Source of the DNA: Oscillospiraceae bacterium
GTDB lineage: Bacteria; Bacillota; Clostridia; Oscillospirales; Oscillospiraceae
DNA: 64,000 nucleotides
Direction: 5' to 3'
Assembly (NCBI GenBank): GCA_020025305.1
Contig: JAHHSG010000003.1
Coordinates: 105,881 to 169,880, forward strand
The notes beneath the pieces are model-generated. The model saw only the letters and a list, made by a program, of their open reading frames with translations, did no database searches and had not been told where the DNA came from. The translations under genes were made by a program, and so were the position numbers. Below are positions 59,949 through 64,000 of this stretch, in pieces; positions within the stretch are counted from its first letter, which is position 1; every line of letters begins with the position of its first letter.

Positions 59949-60695
59949 ATGAGACTATCCAACAAAGTTGCCATCATCACCGGCGGTACCCGAGGGATCG
60001 GGTACGCCACCGCAGAGGCATTTTTGCGTGAAGGTGCCAAAGTTGTTATCGCCGGCAGCCGTCGGGAGACCACGGAGCAGGCGGTGGCGAAACTGCAGAA
60101 AACACTGCCAGAGGCTTGTGTGTCCGGTATCTGGCCGGATCTGGGCAGCCTTACCTCCGTCCGAGAGGCCTTTGAAGGTGTCGCTAAGATGTATGGTCGG
60201 ATCGACATCCTGGTAAATAACGCCGGCGTATCCGAAGCCACCGCCTTTGAAAACTATACGGAAGAAATCTTCGACAAGGCCATGACCCTGAACGTAAAGG
60301 GCGTCTTCACCGCTGCCAAAGCAGCCACAGAATACATGCTTCCTCAGGGAAGCGGCGTGATCCTGAATACTTCTTCTATGGTCAGTTTCGGCGGCACAGG
60401 AGGTGGTATCGCTTATCCCACCTCCAAATATGCAGTCAACGGCTTTACCGTCACGCTGGCCCGGGAGTTGGGTCCCAAGGGAATTCGGGTGAACGCAGTG
60501 GCACCCGGCATCACGGAAACAGATATGATTCGCGCCCTGCCCAAGGAAATCATGGCACCCAAGATCGGCAGAATCCCTCTGCGGCGATTGGGACAGCCCG
60601 ATGAGATTGCCAACGCCTTTGTATTTCTGGCGTCTGACGAAGCCTCCTACATTACCGGCGAAGTACTGCGGGTGGATGGGCTGGCCAGCAATTAA
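59949..60695 (+). CDS. SDR-family oxidoreductase
   Basis: 248 residues from the ATG at 59949 with a CAGGAGG site. The Rossmann motif is ITGGTRGIGYATAEAFLREG, NNAG lies in ILVNNAGVSEATAF, the catalytic Ser in ILNTSSMVSFGGT and Tyr-x3-Lys in AYPTSKYAVNGF. Resembles beta-ketoacyl-ACP reductase or sugar-acid dehydrogenases; in this context it probably oxidises a hydroxyl group of the dehydratase substrate or product. Confidence 0.9.
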   Translation: MRLSNKVAIITGGTRGIGYATAEAFLREGAKVVIAGSRRETTEQAVAKLQKTLPEACVSGIWPDLGSLTSVREAFEGVAKMYGRIDILVNNAGVSEATAFENYTEEIFDKAMTLNVKGVFTAAKAATEYMLPQGSGVILNTSSMVSFGGTGGGIAYPTSKYAVNGFTVTLARELGPKGIRVNAVAPGITETDMIRALPKEIMAPKIGRIPLRRLGQPDEIANAFVFLASDEASYITGEVLRVDGLASN

Positions 60696-60803
60696 AATCG
60701 CCCTGCACCACTGTGCCAACTTGCGCAGAGGGACAGCACAAACGCATCTTCTCGTATTTTTCAAAATACGTGTGTCCCTATGTGAAATGCATAAGAGATA
60801 TAT

Positions 60804-60838
60804 AAAAGCGCTGAAATCTTGCGATTTCAGCGCTTTTA
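60804..60838 (+). terminator. Terminator after the SDR gene
   Basis: AAAAGCGCTGAAATC pairs with GATTTCAGCGCTTTT around TTGC. It ends the catabolic cluster. Confidence 0.85.
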
Positions 60839-60947
60839 TGGTAAAGTGGGGGCTGCCAGCAGCGGACTCATGCGTCCATGTGGGCCCCTGTGCGCCGCTG
60901 TGCGCGGCTTTCAGAAAAAAGCTGAGAAAACACACCCATTCAGTTTG

Positions 60948-61153
60948 AACCGTCCCTCATTTGTTAGCGAGCAGGATATGCGATCTGACAAATGGGGTGA
61001 TTTTTTATGTCCAACGGAATAGCAAACAAACGATACGCACCGGAATTCAAAAAGATGGTAGTGGTAACTATAAGATCAGAGAATCTTAGCTGCGGGGAAG
61101 CAAAACGAAGATACGACTTACCCAATAAGAGAGCGGCAAACTGGGAACGATAA
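60948..61153 (+). pseudogene. IS3-family transposase (orfA) remnant
   Basis: From the ATG at 61007 the sequence reads ANKRYAPEFKKMVVVTIRSE then NLSCGEAKRRYDLPNKRAAN, the helix-turn-helix start of IS3/IS150-type orfA, and stops after 48 codons (TAA at 61151). The upstream TGAACCGTCCCTCATTTG (60946 on) could be the left inverted repeat. The rest of the element is missing. It marks an old insertion at the edge of the cluster; the adjoining 61154-61265 holds no gene. Confidence 0.8.
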
Positions 61154-61265
61154 AAACAATACCACGCTTCCGCTCTCACACCCTTACACGCTCTCCCGTC
61201 TTTTCTCCCATGCAGATTGTGTTGTTAGGGTTGTGTTGTGTTGGGATGGCATTTGTAAAAGAGTT

Positions 61266-61295
61266 ATCCACTCCACGTATCAACGTGGAGTGGAT
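61266..61295 (-). terminator. Terminator after the lipoprotein gene
   Basis: ATCCACTCCACGT pairs perfectly with ACGTGGAGTGGAT; it lies 15 bases past the lipoprotein stop on the minus strand. Confidence 0.85.
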
Positions 61296-61310
61296 CTTTG
61301 TAACTTAAAT

Positions 61311-62240
61311 TTACTGATGAGCACCACAAATGGTACATTTCTGACCGTTTTTCACGTTTTCTGTCCAAGCGTCTTTGACCTTGACTGTTTCAGTGCCATT
61401 TTCAATTTGGATTTCTTTGACTGTGTATGCACTGTCACAAACATCAGTACAATGGTTGCCACATTCTTCTACATCATTAAACTGAGCACCACATTTCAAA
61501 CAGACATATTTTGCTATCCATTTGTAGATGGGACGCTCTTCGTACTCAGCCTCATGCTGGATTTCTTTGTAGTCGTCTGTCCAGTTATGATTTCCATATT
61601 CTGTGGTTTCAGTTTTGGTTTTGCCACAACTGCATTGCTTTGTGACGGAACCTTGATGCTTGCAATCACCAGGAGTGCTGGAGACAATGGTTGTGTAGTG
61701 GCAGGTGTGAACAGGTGCCGTAGGCTTTGTCTGATGGCTTGAGGCAGCATTGTTGCCTGTCATTGGCTTACTGTTGGCGCTGGAACCGGCGTTGGTGCTG
61801 GGCTTGTTGCCTGCATTGCTGGAACCGCTGTTGCTACTGTTGTTGGCGAGCGGCGTGGCAGGCTTACTGCTGGAACTGCTGTGGCTCTGCTGTGCAGGCT
61901 TGCTTGTAGACGGCTTGCTGGAACTGGAATTGGTATTGGAACCGCTGCTGTTCGGCTTGTTGGCGCTACTGTTGACACTGGAGCTGCCACTGAAGCTGCT
62001 GTTTGCAGTATCGCTGCTGTGATCAGCATTCGTGGCAGACTTGTCCTCATCCTGCTGTTCCGTGGCAGGCTTCGTTGCCTTGTTGGTTTTCTGAGCAGAG
62101 GTCTTTGTACCCTCGGTGGTTTCTGTGACCTTCGTGGAGGGAGTTTTCTCTGCGTTATCGGAGCCGCATCCGCTGACCATCAGCGCAAGAGCAGCCATGA
62201 CAGCCATCAGACTGACAAGATATCTTTGATTCTTTTTCAT
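61311..62240 (-). CDS. Surface lipoprotein with Ser/Asn-rich linker and Cys-rich C-terminal domain
   Basis: 309 residues. The signal peptide ends at the lipobox LMVSGC (Cys25). Residues about 70-170 are a low-complexity Ser/Asn/Thr/Lys linker with repeated SNS, GSN and PST blocks, as in exposed spacer regions. The C-terminal 130 residues have four Cys pairs (KQCSCGK, YVCLKCGAQ, CTDVCD, QKCTICGAHQ), suggesting a zinc- or disulfide-stabilised domain. Family not recognised; a role outside the membrane is likely. Confidence 0.8.
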   Translation of the reverse strand: MKKNQRYLVSLMAVMAALALMVSGCGSDNAEKTPSTKVTETTEGTKTSAQKTNKATKPATEQQDEDKSATNADHSSDTANSSFSGSSSVNSSANKPNSSGSNTNSSSSKPSTSKPAQQSHSSSSSKPATPLANNSSNSGSSNAGNKPSTNAGSSANSKPMTGNNAASSHQTKPTAPVHTCHYTTIVSSTPGDCKHQGSVTKQCSCGKTKTETTEYGNHNWTDDYKEIQHEAEYEERPIYKWIAKYVCLKCGAQFNDVEECGNHCTDVCDSAYTVKEIQIENGTETVKVKDAWTENVKNGQKCTICGAHQ

Positions 62241-62736
62241 CCTCTACCCTCTCCTTTCAATAACCGCAGAATGCCCCCATATGCAGGGGAATTTTGTGCT
62301 CTCATTGTTCTATACCACATTATAGAAAAAGGGTGTTACGAAGTACGCATTAATCTGCAAGTGTGGCTTGCCGCCAGCACAATATACCACATGAAACATG
62401 GCAAACCGATTACCACTACTTTGGATTCAAAAAAATCTCAAAATATCCTGTTTTTCGGTCTGTAGCTATCTCCTGTTTCACTTCTAATTATACTCAAAAA
62501 TATGTTATTTGCAAGATATGTCCGCGGATTGAGTGTTTCAGCTGTCCCAAACGTAAGCAAATAATATTTTTCGTACATAATAGCTCCCGCCATTTCAAAT
62601 ACGGTGCCGATTATGAAAGTACCCCTAACAAGGATTTCCTTGATTTCTTTGAGCGGTACGGAAACCGCACAAACATACCGTATCGGAAAGCCGGGGAAAA
62701 CCTCTACAGGAAGTTCCATGAGGAGCGGCGGGGTAA
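62241..62736. other. AT-rich region without a recognised intact gene
   Basis: Frames on the plus strand (for example LDFFERYGNRTNIPYR near 62640) are open for less than 100 codons and have no ribosome site. The low GC and broken frames next to an IS remnant suggest decayed mobile DNA. Confidence 0.45.
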
Positions 62737-62868
62737 ATGTCAACATACGACAGTGAGCCGGAAGCGCTTCGGCAGCTTCGGAATAGGAACCCTACCGCAG
62801 AAGATATCGTAAAAACATGCACCAGCAAGTCAGAGAAAAGAGATTCTGTAGAATTTGACTCCTTATAA
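62737..62868 (+). CDS. Small open frame of unknown function, possibly mobile-element derived
   Basis: 43 residues from ATG to TAA, starting MSTYDSEPEALRQLRNRNP and continuing TAEDIVKTCTSK. An AGGAG site lies about 12 bases upstream. The charged helical character looks protein-like and the region is transfer-derived in appearance, but no family is recognised. Confidence 0.3.
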   Translation: MSTYDSEPEALRQLRNRNPTAEDIVKTCTSKSEKRDSVEFDSL

Positions 62869-62879
62869 TAAGCAATAAA

Positions 62880-62920
62880 GGAAAAGATCCCCCATGCGAT
62901 TGTTACGGGGTATCTTTTCC
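62880..62920 (+). terminator. Hairpin after the small open frame
   Basis: GGAAAAGATxCCCC pairs with GGGGxATCTTTTCC with one mismatch; followed by GTTCC, so termination is uncertain. Confidence 0.5.
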
Positions 62921-62974
62921 GTTCCGGCAAGGCTCATTGGTAGTAAAAGCAAAGTGCCACAGCAAAGATGAAAC

Positions 62975-63013
62975 GTGCCGGAGAAAAGCGAAAACGCTTC
63001 TCTCCGGCACTTT
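62975..63013. terminator. Strong hairpin in the region before the tRNA cluster
   Basis: GTGCCGGAGA-AAGCG pairs with CGCTT-TCTCCGGCAC around AAAA; followed by TTT. Confidence 0.6.
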
Positions 63014-63123
63014 CTGATCCTTTGCCCGTATGGGTCACGGTGTAGGGCAAAGGCTGTATTCCTCTTTTTGCCCTGTTTTTTCCATGCCCATTTTTCCCCG
63101 CTTTTTGGGGCTTATGCACAGCA

Positions 63124-63156
63124 AAACACCCTGAAAGCAAAACTTTCAGGGTGTTT
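63124..63156 (-). terminator. Terminator of the rRNA-tRNA transcript
   Basis: AAACACCCTGAAAG pairs perfectly with CTTTCAGGGTGTTT around CAAAA, directly after the tRNA-Thr gene on the minus strand. Confidence 0.9.
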
Positions 63157-63158
63157 CA

Positions 63159-63234
<76 letters not shown>

Positions 63235-63237
63235 ATT

Positions 63238-63314
63238 TGGCGACCAAGAAGGGGCTCGAACCCTCGACCTCCAGCGTGACAGGCTGGCGTTCTAACCAAC
63301 TGAACTACTTGGCC
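63238..63314 (-). tRNA. tRNA-Asp (anticodon GTC)
   Basis: Acceptor GGCCAAG/CTTGGTC, anticodon stem CCAGC/GCTGG with loop CTGTCAC, T-loop TTCGAGC and encoded CCA. Confidence 0.97.
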
Positions 63315-63643
63315 ATACAGCTTCAAAGATCTTAACGAACTCGAGCCTGCTAATCATATCAGAAACGAAGCTGATTGTCAATAGAAAAATCGAACCATTT
63401 TGACATTTTTACACAACACTCGTACCTGACCTAGTTATGATACTATAGTGAAACCATTTTGTCAAGTATTTTCTTCGGTAGTCTGAACACTATCTCCATA
63501 AAGCTGTAAGTAGCGTCAGACGCTCTGTTTGTACATCATCCTGCGTTTCAAAAGTACGCATCATCTTCTCAGCGAGCATGAAGAAAACTCACAAAGCGTT
63601 TCATAAATAAAAGAGTCACTCTTGTGACTCTTTTACTGTGCTA
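63315..63643. other. Spacer between tRNA-Trp and tRNA-Asp genes
   Basis: No gene seen. Contains the terminator at 63609-63634. A fresh promoter for tRNA-Asp/Thr would be needed on the minus strand if that terminator is complete; I see no certain one. Confidence 0.5.
63609..63634 (-). terminator. Terminator after tRNA-Trp
   Basis: AAAAGAGTCAC pairs perfectly with GTGACTCTTTT around TCTT, followed by T-rich sequence on the minus strand. Confidence 0.88.
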
Positions 63644-63719
63644 TGGCAGGGGCAGAAAGATTCGAACTCTCGACACGCGGTTTTGGAGACCGCTGCTCTA
63701 CCAGCTGAGCTATACCCCT
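63644..63719 (-). tRNA. tRNA-Trp (anticodon CCA)
   Basis: Acceptor AGGGGTA/TGCCCCT, anticodon stem GCGGT/ACCGC with loop CTCCAAA, T-loop TTCGAAT and encoded CCA. Confidence 0.97.
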
Positions 63720-63722
63720 ATA

Positions 63723-63799
63723 TGGTGGGCCTTCGGGGACTCGAACCCGGGACCGGACGGTTATGAGCCGTCTGCTCTAACCAACTGAGCTAAAGGCCC
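63723..63799 (-). tRNA. tRNA-Met (anticodon CAT, elongator type)
   Basis: Acceptor GGGCCTT/AAGGCCC with a G1-C72 pair, so not initiator tRNA; anticodon stem GACGG/CCGTC with loop CTCATAA; encoded CCA. A lysidine-modified Ile tRNA reading AUA cannot be fully excluded. Confidence 0.9.
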
Positions 63800-63869
63800 T
63801 TGTTATCGGATCTCACTTAGGCTGCTAAAGAAATATGCCGCCGCTATATGGCGGCGGCACATCCGTTCT

Positions 63870-63944
63870 TGGCTCCCCCTGTTGGGCTCGAACCAACAAC
63901 CCTTCGGTTAACAGCCGAATGCTCTACCATTGAGCTAAGGAGGA
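63870..63944 (-). tRNA. tRNA-Asn (anticodon GTT)
   Basis: Acceptor TCCTCCT/AGGGGGA, anticodon stem TTCGG/CCGAA with loop CTGTTAA, T-loop TTCGAGC and encoded CCA. It starts right after the 5S rRNA 3' end. Confidence 0.97.
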
Positions 63945-63946
63945 GT

Positions 63947-64000
63947 GTTGGCGCTACCTATCTTCCCGGGCCGTCTCCAGCCAAGTATTGTGGGCAGAAG
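63947..64000 (-). rRNA. rrf: 5S ribosomal RNA, 3' part (runs off right edge)
   Basis: On the minus strand the window edge reads TGCCCACAATACTTGGCTGG then AGACGGCCCGGGAAGATAGG and ends GTAGCGCC. This is the loop E/helix IV to 3' end of 5S rRNA (ACTTGGCTGGAGACGGCC-GGGAA-TAGGT pattern). The 5' half lies beyond the window. It implies an rRNA operon to the right. Confidence 0.88.

Overview
The window reads as chromosomal DNA of a spore-forming Firmicute of the Clostridia, most likely an anaerobic gut Oscillospiraceae-type bacterium. The evidence is a SpoIIE homologue, ferredoxin-linked 2-oxoacid oxidation, ECF vitamin transporters, a Firmicute-type rimP-nusA-ylxR-ylxQ-infB-rbfA cluster, frequent GTG/TTG starts with strong Shine-Dalgarno sequences, and moderately high GC. 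No species assignment is possible from sequence reading alone.

Layout. 1-6.6 kb (minus): nucleoside salvage operon (deoC, deoD, BMP lipoprotein, ABC ATPase and two permeases; the last permease runs off the left edge). 6.6-8.8 kb (plus): FMN riboswitch with riboflavin transporter ribU, a PNPOx-like flavoprotein and a small (p)ppGpp synthetase. 8.9-17.5 kb (minus): a complete type I-C CRISPR-Cas locus (cas3-cas5-cas8c-cas7-cas4-cas1-cas2 and an array with 11 spacers). 17.9-20.6 kb (plus): dCMP deaminase-like protein, then an ECF S component coupled to a pyridoxamine-pyruvate-aminotransferase-like enzyme (probable vitamin B6 salvage). 20.8-35.3 kb (minus): rpsF-ssb-rpsR; an ECF sigma/anti-sigma pair with dusB; spoIIE; and the long rimP-nusA-ylxR-ylxQ-infB-rbfA-nrnA-truB-ribF cluster. 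35.4-38.5 kb (minus): zinc uptake operon zur-znuA-znuC-znuB with a Zur-type box. 38.8-42.8 kb: sodium symporter, lipid kinase, AI-2E family permease. 42.8-45.6 kb (plus): thiamin locus with TPP riboswitch, thiW, thiE and a HAD phosphatase, plus two structured RNA regions I cannot assign to a known class. 45.6-48.9 kb: small accessory genes. 49.1-60.7 kb: a GntR regulator divergent from a catabolic-looking cluster (four-subunit 2-oxoacid:ferredoxin oxidoreductase, PanE-like reductase, ADP-forming acyl-CoA synthetase, YkvI-like transporter, metallo-hydrolase, IlvD-type dehydratase, SDR). 60.9-62.9 kb: IS3-family remnant, lipoprotein and AT-rich debris. 63.1-64 kb (minus): the 3' end of a 5S rRNA followed by tRNAs Asn, Met, Trp, Asp and Thr, i.e. 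the tail of an rRNA operon.

How it fits together. Three vitamin loci use RNA control or ECF uptake (riboflavin, thiamin, probable B6). The 50-61 kb cluster is the best candidate for an undescribed pathway: dehydration of a dihydroxy acid to a 2-oxo acid, ferredoxin-linked oxidative decarboxylation to an acyl-CoA, and ATP formation by the ADP-forming synthetase, with dedicated uptake and a dedicated regulator. The unassigned structured RNAs flanking the thiamin genes are the best candidates for new RNA elements.
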